Shown here one piece after another: positions 51,982-60,127 of a stretch of 64,000 nucleotides of DNA (the first letter of the stretch is position 1; every line of letters begins with the position of its first letter). A program made the translations under genes and the position numbers. Source of the stretch: NCEH01 sp043195125 (lineage in GTDB: Bacteria; Pseudomonadota; Alphaproteobacteria; Rhizobiales; Xanthobacteraceae); the NCBI RefSeq assembly GCF_043195125.1, contig NZ_JBAFWR010000002.1. One strand, given 5' to 3'. The notes below the pieces were generated by a model. It did no database searches and had not been told where the DNA came from. It saw only the letters and a program-made list of their open reading frames with translations.

Positions 51982-52788
51982 ATGTATCTCGACGTCGTGG
52001 ATCTGCGCAGTTTCTATGCCCAGCCCCTGGGCGTCGTCACGCGCCGGCTGGTGAGCCGCGCGGTGCGCGCCCGCTTTAATAATGTGCAGGGCCTCTCGGT
52101 GCTCGGCATCGGTTATGCGACGCCCTATCTGGGCGTGTTCCGGGGCGAGGCGGAACGATGCATCGCCATCATGCCCGCCGCCCAGGGCGTGGTGCGCTGG
52201 CCCTCCGCCGCGCCGACCCTCGCCGCGCTTGCCGACGAAACCGCCCTGCCCCTGCCCAATGCCTCGGTGGACCGGGTGGTGGCGGTGCATCTGCTGGAGA
52301 TGACCCCGGACGCGGCCGACATGCTGCGCGAGGTCTGGCGCGTGCTGGCGCCGGGCGGGCGGCTGCTGGCGGTGGTGCCCAACAGGCGCGGGGTCTGGGC
52401 GCGGCTCGACACCACGCCGTTCGGCAACGGCCGCCCGTTCTCGCGCGGGCAAGTCGTGCGGCTGCTGCGCGAAGCGCTGTTCACCCCTTCGGGCTGGGAT
52501 GAGGCGCTGTATTTTCCGCCGGTCTCCAACAATTGGCTGCTGCGCACGGCCGTCGCCTGGGAGCGGGTCGGCGCACGACTCTCGCTGCCGTTCGCCGGCG
52601 TCCACGTGGTGGAGGCGACAAAGCAGCTCTATCGCCCGACGCCCGTGAAACGCGCCGCGCTGGTGCCGGTGCTGGAACCGGTCTTCGGCCAGGGGGTGCC
52701 GGCGGGACGCGCGATCCTCAATCGTTCCGGCTCAGCAGGAATACTGCCTGCTCGCCCAGCAGGTTCCACACCCACCACGGCATGTTGA
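51982..52788 (+). CDS. Class I SAM-dependent methyltransferase
   Basis: A 268-aa methyltransferase of type 11 appearance. The SAM loop is LSVLGIGYATPYLG (about 38-51), the acidic-loop region is ALADETALPLPNASVDRVVAVHLLE, and motif LREVWRVLAPGGRLLAVVPNRRG follows. The C-terminal half has a conserved-looking SNNWLLRTAVAWERVG segment. The target is unknown. This gene is regularly next to gloB in alphaproteobacteria as far as I recall. The 3' end overlaps the convergent metW by 71 bases, and its last ~24 residues are in that overlap. Confidence 0.85.
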   Translation: MYLDVVDLRSFYAQPLGVVTRRLVSRAVRARFNNVQGLSVLGIGYATPYLGVFRGEAERCIAIMPAAQGVVRWPSAAPTLAALADETALPLPNASVDRVVAVHLLEMTPDAADMLREVWRVLAPGGRLLAVVPNRRGVWARLDTTPFGNGRPFSRGQVVRLLREALFTPSGWDEALYFPPVSNNWLLRTAVAWERVGARLSLPFAGVHVVEATKQLYRPTPVKRAALVPVLEPVFGQGVPAGRAILNRSGSAGILPARPAGSTPTTAC

Positions 52789-53371
52789 AGCGCACCGGGT
52801 GGCCGGAGGAATCCAGCGCCACCGCCTTTTCCATGCGGGCGTCCAGCACCTCCACGAGGGCCACGAAGTCGCGGATGGTGCAGAAGTGGATATTTGGCGT
52901 GTCGTACCAGGAATAGGGCATGTTGTCGGTAATCGGCATGCGCCCGTAGATCAAAAGGTCGAAGCGCGAGCGCCAATGCCCGAAATTCGGGAACGAGACG
53001 ATGGCGCGCCGGCCGATGCGCAGCATCTGCTCCATCACCCAGCGCGGGCGACGGGTGGCCTGGAGGGTCTGGGAGAGGATGACGTAGTCGAATGCGTCGT
53101 CGGGATAATGGGCGAGATCCACGTCCGCATCGCCCTGCACCACCGAAAGGCCGCGCGCCACGCCGGCATTCACCCCTTCGCGGGACAGCTCGATGCCCCG
53201 CGCATCGCAGCCGCGCGTCGTGGCGAGCAGATCCAGCAGCGCCCCGTCCCCGGAGCCGACATCCAGCACCCGCGAGTGGGGCGCCACCATGTCGGCGATC
53301 ACCATCAGATCGACGCGCACGGAGGAGAAGCGCACGGTGGCCTCGTCCGAACTCAATTCCCTCACGGCCAT
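52718..53371 (-). CDS. metW: Methionine biosynthesis protein MetW
   Basis: A 217-aa methyltransferase-like protein required with MetX for homoserine acylation in many proteobacteria. It has LDVGSGDGALLDLLATTRG, RGIELSREGVNAGVARGL, VILSQTLQATRRPRWVMEQMLRIG and the MetW-specific FPNFGHWRSRFDLL and MPYSWYDTPNIHFCTIRDF. The ATG at 53371 lies 7 bases after the metX stop. Its last 71 bases overlap the convergent methyltransferase gene. Confidence 0.94.
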   Translation of the reverse strand: MAVRELSSDEATVRFSSVRVDLMVIADMVAPHSRVLDVGSGDGALLDLLATTRGCDARGIELSREGVNAGVARGLSVVQGDADVDLAHYPDDAFDYVILSQTLQATRRPRWVMEQMLRIGRRAIVSFPNFGHWRSRFDLLIYGRMPITDNMPYSWYDTPNIHFCTIRDFVALVEVLDARMEKAVALDSSGHPVRFNMPWWVWNLLGEQAVFLLSRND

Positions 53372-53378
53372 AGCGTCC

Positions 53379-54590
53379 TCACCGGCTGCGCGCGGCCGGC
53401 AGGCCGGCGGCCTTCGCGGCGCTGTCGAGGAAGCCGTGGGCGATGGCAAACAGTTCCGGCTCGTGCAGCAGGAAGGCGTCATGGCCCTTGTCGCTGTCGA
53501 TCTCGGTGAACGACACGCTCGCGCCCGAGGCGTTCAGCGCATGCACGATCGCCCGGCTATCCTCGGTGGGGAATAGCCAGTCGGACGTGAATGACGCCAC
53601 GCAGAACCTCGTCTTGGAGCCGCGGAACGCATTGGCGAGCACGCCGTCGTAATCCGCGGCGAGGTCGAAATAATCCATGGCCCGCGTGACATAGAGATAG
53701 GAATTGGGATCGAACCGCTGGACGAATGATTCCCCCTGGTGGCGCAGATAGCTTTCCACCTGGAAATCGGCATCGAAGCCAAACGTGGGCAGCGCCCGGT
53801 TCTGCAGCCGGCGGCCGAATTTACGATGCAGCGCCTGGTCCGACATATAAGTGATGTGCGCCGCCATGCGCGCCACCGCGAGGCCGCGATGGGGCGTGTG
53901 GCCCTGCTTGAGATAATGGCCACCCTGCCATTCCGGATCGGCCATCACCGCCTGCCGGCCGACCTCGTGGAAGGCGATGTTCTGCGCCGAATGGCGCGCA
54001 GCGGTGGCGATGGGCAATGCCGCGAACACGCGCTCGGGATAGCTCGCCGCCCATTGCAGCACCTGCATGCCGCCCATGGAGCCGCCGGCGACGCAGAACA
54101 GGCGCTCGATGCCGAGATGGTCCAGCAGCATGGCCTGGGCGTTCACCATGTCGCGAATGGTCACCACCGGCAGGTCGAGGCCGTAGGGCTGGCCGGTGGC
54201 CGGATTCAGCGAGGCCGGGCCGGTGGTGCCCATGCAGCCGCCGAGCACATTCGCGCAGATGACATAGAAACGCTCAGTGTCGATCGGCTTGCCCGGCCCC
54301 ACCAAAGTCTCCCACCAGCCGGGCTTGCCGGTGACGGGATTGGCATTGGCGGCGTGCTGGTCGCCGGTCAGGGCATGGCACACCAGAACCGCATTGGAGC
54401 GCGCGGCATTGGGTTCGCCATAGGTCTGGTAGGCGATCTGCACGTGATCGAGCGCGACCCCGGCATCCAGGCGCAGCGGGCGCTCGGGCCCGAACCGCAC
54501 CACCGGGGAATGGGGCTGGTCGGCTTCGCGCCGGGCAAGGGCGTCTTCCGCTTCTGTGGTCGGAGCCGTTGGTTCGGCCAGATTTTCCAT
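53379..54590 (-). CDS. metX: Homoserine O-acyltransferase MetX
   Basis: A 403-aa alpha/beta-hydrolase-fold enzyme that acylates homoserine for methionine synthesis; acetyl or succinyl choice cannot be set by eye. Nucleophile Ser171 is in GGSMGGMQ, the acid is in FTSDWLFPTEDS and the His in DSDKGHDAFL. ALTGDQHA and GGCMGTTGP are the family active-site loops. The start at 54590 is preferred; longer versions to 54635 are possible. A TTGACA (54625-54620, - strand) lies so near that a promoter there would give an almost leaderless message. No SAM riboswitch was recognised upstream. Operon metX-metW. Confidence 0.94.
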   Translation of the reverse strand: MENLAEPTAPTTEAEDALARREADQPHSPVVRFGPERPLRLDAGVALDHVQIAYQTYGEPNAARSNAVLVCHALTGDQHAANANPVTGKPGWWETLVGPGKPIDTERFYVICANVLGGCMGTTGPASLNPATGQPYGLDLPVVTIRDMVNAQAMLLDHLGIERLFCVAGGSMGGMQVLQWAASYPERVFAALPIATAARHSAQNIAFHEVGRQAVMADPEWQGGHYLKQGHTPHRGLAVARMAAHITYMSDQALHRKFGRRLQNRALPTFGFDADFQVESYLRHQGESFVQRFDPNSYLYVTRAMDYFDLAADYDGVLANAFRGSKTRFCVASFTSDWLFPTEDSRAIVHALNASGASVSFTEIDSDKGHDAFLLHEPELFAIAHGFLDSAAKAAGLPAARSR

Positions 54591-54692
54591 TCCGCCTAGA
54601 AGCGACGCCCCCATGCCCGTGTCAAGCGCACGCACGCAGGCGTGAAGGCGCGCGAGCGCCGAGGCTTGCGTGGCGGCGGTTTCGCGGCGCTC

Positions 54693-55007
54693 TCAGCGGC
54701 CGTTCTGGCAAAGCGGATCCATGTCGGGGCAGCCGAGCGCGTTACGGCCGGGATTAACCGAGGGATTGGGCTCCGGCGGCACGGTGCTGACGCCCTGCGG
54801 CGCGCCGCGCGGCACGATGGCCCCGGTGGCGGGCGCGGAACGCACGCTGCCGGTCGAATCGTAGACGGCGCCGGGTTGGGTGGCTTGCGGGCTCGGCCGA
54901 ACGTCGAGCGGTGCATTGGTCGTCTGTGCGGCGGCCGGGGCCATGCCCCCCGCCAGCACCAGGCCGAAGGCCAGGATGACGGCGAATCTCGACTGAGCAC
55001 TGCGCAT
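54693..55007 (-). CDS. Small secreted proline-rich protein
   Basis: A 104-aa protein with a signal peptide (FAVILAFGLVLAGGMAPAAAQ, cleavage probably after AAAQ). The mature part is rich in Pro, Ala, Gly and Gln and ends in a two-cysteine motif ALGCPDMDPLCQNGR, perhaps a disulfide. GGGAGGG precedes the ATG. It does not resemble a known family that I can name. Confidence 0.68.
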   Translation of the reverse strand: MRSAQSRFAVILAFGLVLAGGMAPAAAQTTNAPLDVRPSPQATQPGAVYDSTGSVRSAPATGAIVPRGAPQGVSTVPPEPNPSVNPGRNALGCPDMDPLCQNGR

Positions 55008-55366
55008 GTTTCCCTCCCACGTCCGGCGCGGAGGACCGCACCGCCTGTCCGAAGCCATAACACGGGCGAGCGCGCGGCGGTTCCTACTTACCCGTGAACA
55101 AAAGACGCTTTCGCGGCCTATGCCGATTCGGACTGCATTTCGTCCGCCTTTGTTCCGTCCGGAGCGCGCCGCCGTCCCGCTGCGGGACAGGGACCAAAAA
55201 GAGAACATCGAGCCCACCGGCCCGGTGAGCGATTCGCTCAGCCTTTGTTCCGCCCATGTTCCCGTGCGGGCTAGCATCCTGGCCTTCCTGCCCCGATATG
55301 ATACAGAGCCCCGGACGAGGGGCTTCCCACAATTGCCCTTCCTGAGATTGCGGACGCCGCGCGCTG
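55008..55366. other. Divergent intergenic region
   Basis: A 359-base gap between the small secreted protein (-) and the helicase (+). It holds the candidate LexA box at 55247-55261. Other GTTC/GAAC words occur but are not correctly spaced. Upstream frames of the secreted protein and helicase into this gap have no ribosome sites and are judged non-coding. Confidence 0.4.
55247..55261 (+). promoter_or_regulatory. Candidate LexA (SOS) box
   Basis: GTTC-CGCCCAT-GTTC matches the alphaproteobacterial LexA consensus GTTC-N7-GTTC exactly. It lies about 105 bases before the helicase start. About one such match is expected by chance in a window this size, so position is the main support. Confidence 0.4.
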
Positions 55367-58300
55367 ATGGACGATGTGACAAAGCTGGCCGTCTTGCCGC
55401 GCTCGATCCGGGCGCGGGGCGTGACCGCGGTGCTCGGGCCGACCAATACCGGAAAGACCCATCTCGCCATCGAGCGCATGCTCGGCCATGAAAGCGGGCT
55501 CATCGGCCTGCCGCTGCGCCTTCTGGCGCGCGAGGTCTACCAGCGCATCGTTGAGCGGGTCGGGCCGGAACAGGTCGCGCTCGTTACCGGCGAGGAAAAG
55601 ATCAAGCCGCCCCATCCGCGCTATTGGGTGGCCACCATCGAAGCGATGCCGCGCGATCTCGATGTCGCGTTCGTCGCCATCGACGAAATCCAGATCGCCT
55701 GCGACCTGGACCGCGGCCACGTCTTCACCAACCGCGTTCTCAACCGGCGCGGGCGGTTCGAAACCCTGCTGCTCGGCTCGGCCACCATGCGGCCGCTGGT
55801 GGAAAAGCTGCTGCCCGGTGTGACCGTGTCGGTCCGGCCGCGCCTGTCCACTTTGTCGTTTGCCGGCGAAAAGAAAATCACCCGCCTGCCGCCACGCTCG
55901 GCCATCGTCGCCTTCTCGGCCGAGGAGGTCTATGCCATCGCCGAACTGATCCGCCGCCAGCGGGGCGGGGCGGCGGTGGTGATGGGTGCGCTTTCTCCGC
56001 GCACCCGCAACGCCCAGGTGGAGCTCTACCAAAGCGGCGAGGTGGATTATCTGGTGGCGACCGACGCCATCGGCATGGGGCTCAATCTCGACGTGGACCA
56101 TGTGGCCTTCGCCTCGGACCGCAAGTTCGACGGCTGGCAGTTCCGCCGCCTGAACCCGGCGGAGATGGCCCAGATCGCCGGCCGCGCCGGCCGCGCCACG
56201 CGCGACGGCACCTTCGGCACCACCGGGCGCTGCGCCCCTTTCGAGCCGGAATTGGTGGAACGGCTGGAAAGTCATGTTTTTGACACGGCAAAAGTGTTGC
56301 AATGGCGCAACGCGGTGCCGGATTTCACCTCCCTCAAATCCTTGATGGAGAGCCTCTCGGTACCGCCTCGCGAGGAGGGTTTGACCCGCGCGCCGACGGC
56401 GGATGACGTGGAGGTGCTCGAAATCATGAGCCGCGACGCGGACGTAGCGGCACGCGCCACCAACGCTGCCGCCATCGCGCGGCTCTGGGACGCATGCCAG
56501 GTGCCGGACTATCGCAAGATCTCTCCCGGCGCCCATGCGGAGCTGGTTTCGACCATTTTCGGCCATGTCGGAGATGGTGGAAGACTCCCCGATGAATGGT
56601 TCGCACGTCAAATCGCCTTGACCGATCGCGCGGAAGGAGACATCGACACGCTGTCGAGACGGATTGCGCAGGTGCGGACACTCACCTTCGTTGCCAACCG
56701 CCCCGACTGGCTCACGGATCCGGAGCACTGGCAAGGCGTCACAAGAGGGGTCGAAGACAAGCTTTCCGACGCATTGCACGAGCGGCTGGCGCAGCGGTTC
56801 GTGGATCGAAGGACAAGCGTGCTCATGCGACGCCTGCGAGAGAATACGATGCTCGAGACTGAGATCAGCAAGACCGGCGATGTTAAAGTGGAGGGCCATG
56901 TGATCGGCCACCTCCAGGGATTCCAGTTCGCACCCGATCCGGCCGCCGGCGGAGAGGAAGCGAAGGCGTTGCGGGCTGCCGCCCAGAAAGCGCTGGCGGG
57001 AGAGATCGAGGCGCGCGCCACCCGCGTGGGCCAGGCGGTGGACGAAGCCTTCGTGCTGACCGCCGACGGCACCATCCGCTGGACCGGCGAGCCGATCGCC
57101 AAGCTGATTCCCGGCGACGAGGTTCTGAAGCCGCGCTTCAAGATCATTTCCGACGAGCATCTCACCGGTCCGGCCCGCGAACAGGTGGAAGCCCGCCTCA
57201 CGCTGTGGCTGAAGGCCCATGTGGAAAAGCTGCTCGGCCCGCTGCTGAAGCTGGGCGAGGCCGAGGACATCACCGGCATCGGGCGCGGCATCGCCTTCCA
57301 GATCGTGGAAGCGCTTGGCGTGCTGGAGCGCAGCCGCGTCGCCGAGGAGATGAAGACCCTCGACCAGGCCGCCCGCGCCACGCTGCGCGGCTATGGCGTG
57401 CGCTTCGGTGCCCATCACATCTATTTGCCCGGCCTGCTTAAGCCTGCGCCCCGCGCGCTGGCGGCGGAACTGTTCGCGCTCAAGCATGGCGGCCTCGCCC
57501 AGAAGGGGCTGGACGAGCTGCCCCATCTTGCCGCCTCCGGACGCACCTCGATCCCGGTGGATCACGAGATCCACAAGAGCCTGTATCGCGCTGTCGGCTT
57601 CCGCGTCTGCGGCGAACGGGCCGTGCGCGTGGACATTCTCGAGCGCCTCGCCGATCTGATTCGCCCGGCATTGGCGTGGCGTCCGAATTCCCCCGGCCCC
57701 AAGCCGGCCGGTGCCGTCGATGGGCGCGGCTTCACCGTCACCGTCGGCATGACCTCGCTGGCCGGTTGCTCGGGCGAGGATTTCGCCTCTATCTTGCGTT
57801 CGCTCGGCTATCGCATGGAGAAGCGCGAAGCGCCGCCGGCCGAGGCTGAAGCGCCGGTCGCCGCCGCACCGGCCCAGGAGCTGGCCCCGGCACCGGAAGG
57901 CGCCATCGAGGCCGACCTGCTGTTCGGCCCCGACGACGGAGCCCCCGCCGGCGAGGCTGAAGGCGCTGAAACGGCCGATGCGCCGGTAGACGTGATCGCC
58001 GAGGGTGTCGAGGCTGCGCCGTCCGAAGCCGAAGCGATCGAGGTCGAAGCCGCGGAGGTGGCCGAGGTCGAGACCGTCGACGCCGAGGCAAGTCCGGCCC
58101 TGGAACCGGAAGCGGAACTCGTGGAGGCGCTCGCCAGCAGCGAGCTTCCGGCCAACGAGGATGCCGCGACCGGCGCCGAAGCTTCTGTCGAGATCACCAG
58201 CGAAGCCATGGAAGCGGCGGTTGCCGAAGTCACCGGCGAGCCTGCGCTCATTGAAGTGTGGCGGCCCGGCCGCCCGCCCGGCGCCCCGCGCCGCGAGCGG

Positions 58301-58714
58301 CCCCAGCACGGCGCACGTGAAGGGCATGGGCAGCGGGAAGGCCAACGCGAAGGCCAGCGCTCCGGCGGCGAACGCCGCGAAGGTGAGCGTCGGGAAGGCC
58401 GTCCGCCCAATCGCAGGTTCGATCGTCCCCGCGAGGGCGGCACGGACGTGACCGCCACCGCGCCCGGCGCCGAGAATGCTGTCGGCGAGCCGCGCACCGA
58501 GCGCCAGGGCGAGCGGCAGGGTCAGCGCCCGCCGCGCAACGACCGTCCATTCCGCGGTCCGCCGCGCGAAGGCGATGCCCCGCGCGGGCCGCGCCCGGAA
58601 CGCGTGCAGGTTCATTCCGACCGCCGCCGCGAGAAGCCCGCCGATCCTGACAGCCCGTTCGCCGCGCTTGCCGCCTTGAAGGCGCGCATGGAGGCGGACA
58701 AGAAAGGCGGCTGA
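55367..58714 (+). CDS. Suv3-like DExH RNA helicase with low-complexity tail
   Basis: A 1115-aa superfamily-2 helicase. Walker A GPTNTGKTH has Lys30, motif II is DEIQ (106-109), motif III is LLGSATMRP, motif V is ATDAIGMGLNLDVDHVAF and motif VI is AQIAGRAGRATRDG. A conserved C-terminal helicase-associated region runs to ~810. Residues ~820-950 are strongly acidic and Ala/Glu/Val-rich; residues ~965-1090 are Arg/Gly/Glu-rich (ERRE and GQREGQR-like repeats), an RGG-type tail likely to bind RNA or ribosomes. It is directly followed by an S4 RNA-binding protein. A role in RNA processing or decay is likely; Suv3 in mitochondria partners the degradosome. Confidence 0.9.
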   Translation: MDDVTKLAVLPRSIRARGVTAVLGPTNTGKTHLAIERMLGHESGLIGLPLRLLAREVYQRIVERVGPEQVALVTGEEKIKPPHPRYWVATIEAMPRDLDVAFVAIDEIQIACDLDRGHVFTNRVLNRRGRFETLLLGSATMRPLVEKLLPGVTVSVRPRLSTLSFAGEKKITRLPPRSAIVAFSAEEVYAIAELIRRQRGGAAVVMGALSPRTRNAQVELYQSGEVDYLVATDAIGMGLNLDVDHVAFASDRKFDGWQFRRLNPAEMAQIAGRAGRATRDGTFGTTGRCAPFEPELVERLESHVFDTAKVLQWRNAVPDFTSLKSLMESLSVPPREEGLTRAPTADDVEVLEIMSRDADVAARATNAAAIARLWDACQVPDYRKISPGAHAELVSTIFGHVGDGGRLPDEWFARQIALTDRAEGDIDTLSRRIAQVRTLTFVANRPDWLTDPEHWQGVTRGVEDKLSDALHERLAQRFVDRRTSVLMRRLRENTMLETEISKTGDVKVEGHVIGHLQGFQFAPDPAAGGEEAKALRAAAQKALAGEIEARATRVGQAVDEAFVLTADGTIRWTGEPIAKLIPGDEVLKPRFKIISDEHLTGPAREQVEARLTLWLKAHVEKLLGPLLKLGEAEDITGIGRGIAFQIVEALGVLERSRVAEEMKTLDQAARATLRGYGVRFGAHHIYLPGLLKPAPRALAAELFALKHGGLAQKGLDELPHLAASGRTSIPVDHEIHKSLYRAVGFRVCGERAVRVDILERLADLIRPALAWRPNSPGPKPAGAVDGRGFTVTVGMTSLAGCSGEDFASILRSLGYRMEKREAPPAEAEAPVAAAPAQELAPAPEGAIEADLLFGPDDGAPAGEAEGAETADAPVDVIAEGVEAAPSEAEAIEVEAAEVAEVETVDAEASPALEPEAELVEALASSELPANEDAATGAEASVEITSEAMEAAVAEVTGEPALIEVWRPGRPPGAPRRERPQHGAREGHGQREGQREGQRSGGERREGERREGRPPNRRFDRPREGGTDVTATAPGAENAVGEPRTERQGERQGQRPPRNDRPFRGPPREGDAPRGPRPERVQVHSDRRREKPADPDSPFAALAALKARMEADKKGG

Positions 58715-59038
58715 GTGGCCAAGGACGATTATCGCGACGAGGACGCGCCGCACGGGAATTTCCCCGAAGCCGGCGCGCCCCAGCGCCAGCGGCTTGACCG
58801 CTGGCTATGGAACGCAAGGGTGGTGCGCGCGCGCAGCGACGCGGCCGGCCTCATCCGCTCCGGCCATGTGCGTGTCGATAGCGCCCGCGTGCTGAGCGCG
58901 GGCTATTCGGTGCGCGAAGGGCAAGTGGTGACCGTCGCCCTCGATCACGGCGTGCGGGTGCTGCGCGTCCGTGCCTTTATTGATCGGCGCGGGGATGCTA
59001 CATCCGCAAGTGAGCTTTTTGACGAAATAACATCCTGA
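58715..59038 (+). CDS. S4-domain RNA-binding protein (Hsp15-like)
   Basis: A 107-aa protein carrying one S4 domain (RLDRWLWNARVVRARSDAAGLIRSGHVRVD, about 26-55), then GYSVREGQVVTV. Hsp15 homologues bind stalled 50S subunits; this one is shorter than the Escherichia coli protein (133 aa). It starts with GTG immediately after the helicase TGA, so translation is almost certainly coupled. Pairing with the helicase and ferredoxin is common in this bacterial group. Confidence 0.88.
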   Translation: MAKDDYRDEDAPHGNFPEAGAPQRQRLDRWLWNARVVRARSDAAGLIRSGHVRVDSARVLSAGYSVREGQVVTVALDHGVRVLRVRAFIDRRGDATSASELFDEITS

Positions 59039-59123
59039 CACAGTAAAAAGCGTGTGTGCGGCGTTCGCTTCGCTTGCGCGCCGCGCCGGGCTGGAGTAGT
59101 CCGGCGCGCGAAAGGGATAAGCC

Positions 59124-59459
59124 ATGACCTATGTCGTCACCGAGAACTGCATCCGCTGCAAGTACATGGATTGCGTCTCCGTGTGCCCGGTGGACTGCTT
59201 CTACGAGGGCGAAAACATGCTCGTGATCCACCCCGACGAATGCATCGACTGCGGGGTGTGCGAGCCGGAATGCCCGGCCGAGGCGATCAAGCCCGATACC
59301 GAGCCGGGCCTTGAGAAATGGCTGTCGCTGAATGCCGACTACGCCAAGAGCTGGCCCAACATCACCTTGAAGCGCGACGCCCCGCCGGACGCCAAGGAAT
59401 GGGACGGCAAGCCGGGCAAGGAAGAGCTGTTCTCCCCCGAGCCCGGCCAGGGCGACTGA
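59124..59459 (+). CDS. fdxA: Seven-iron ferredoxin FdxA
   Basis: A 111-aa electron carrier with nine cysteines (9, 12, 17, 21, 25, 40, 43, 46, 50). Their spacing equals that of Azotobacter ferredoxin I shifted by one residue. Therefore Cys9, 17 and 50 should hold a [3Fe-4S] cluster and Cys21, 40, 43 and 46 a [4Fe-4S] cluster, with Cys12 and 25 free. The C-terminal tail (LEKWLSLNADYAKSWPNIT) is typical. AAAGGGATAAGCC precedes the ATG. Partner enzymes are not in view. Confidence 0.95.
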   Translation: MTYVVTENCIRCKYMDCVSVCPVDCFYEGENMLVIHPDECIDCGVCEPECPAEAIKPDTEPGLEKWLSLNADYAKSWPNITLKRDAPPDAKEWDGKPGKEELFSPEPGQGD

Positions 59460-59504
59460 GCCGTTTCGCGCGGACCGGCGCTTCGTGAAGCCGCCTGCCG
59501 CGCC

Positions 59505-59939
59505 TCAGGGCCAAGTTTTTAACGGCTCATATTGCGACAAGGCGAGTGCGCCCTGCGCATCGAGATAGGCGCGGCCGAACGGCGTCGCGCGCAGCGCGTC
59601 CACATCCTGATAGATCATGCCACCCAAAGGCGGCTGCGCGCCGGCCGTTCGGCAAGGCACGGCGAGGGAGACATCTTGCCCGACCGCATAGGCCGCGCCG
59701 CGCTCCACCGCCTGAACCCGCCCGTGCACCTGGCAGGCGCCATATGCCGATGAAGGCGGCGTCACCGCGCGAACCGCAATGACGATGACACTGGCCGCTT
59801 CCTTGCGCGCCTGCTCGTAATAGTGTGGCGCCAGCAGCGCCTGGGCCGGCAGGGCAAGCCCCAGCAGCACAGCCGCAGCGATCGCCAAAGCCGCGCAAAG
59901 ACCCACGCTGCCGTGCCGGTTCCGCTTAACCCACGCCAT
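59505..59939 (-). CDS. Exported or membrane-anchored protein of unknown function
   Basis: A 144-aa protein with an N-terminal hydrophobic segment (VGLCAALAIAAAVLLGLALPAQALL) that may be a signal peptide cleaved after AQA. The mature part starts APHYYEQARKEAASVIVIAV and contains VHGRVQAVERGAAYAVGQDVSLAVPC, a beta-rich, OB-like look. Two cysteines may pair. GGGAGG supports the ATG at 59939; longer forms upstream are possible. No family recognised. Confidence 0.65.
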   Translation of the reverse strand: MAWVKRNRHGSVGLCAALAIAAAVLLGLALPAQALLAPHYYEQARKEAASVIVIAVRAVTPPSSAYGACQVHGRVQAVERGAAYAVGQDVSLAVPCRTAGAQPPLGGMIYQDVDALRATPFGRAYLDAQGALALSQYEPLKTWP

Positions 59940-60127
59940 GCCCCGTCCTCCCTTTTGCGTGGTCTTCGCCACCAACCTCATGCTAGCCGCCCCGCGCGAC
60001 CACGGCATGGCGCATGACCGTCGGCCCTGGAGGGAATCTCCCCGCCCCTCCGGCCGCACATTGCCCAAGGCGAAGGACGAAGTGCGAGACCGTTTCTCGC
60101 GCCGACTTTTCGGATTATAAGGCGCGC

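Noticed and set aside
54591..54700. SAM-II-type riboswitch upstream of metX
   Set aside because: Such riboswitches occur before metA/metX in related bacteria, but the short GC-rich leader shows none of the expected A/U-rich pseudoknot elements.
55271..58753. 1160-codon open frame antisense to the helicase
   Set aside because: Opposite strand has intact helicase motifs; this frame has none and is explained by third-position GC bias.
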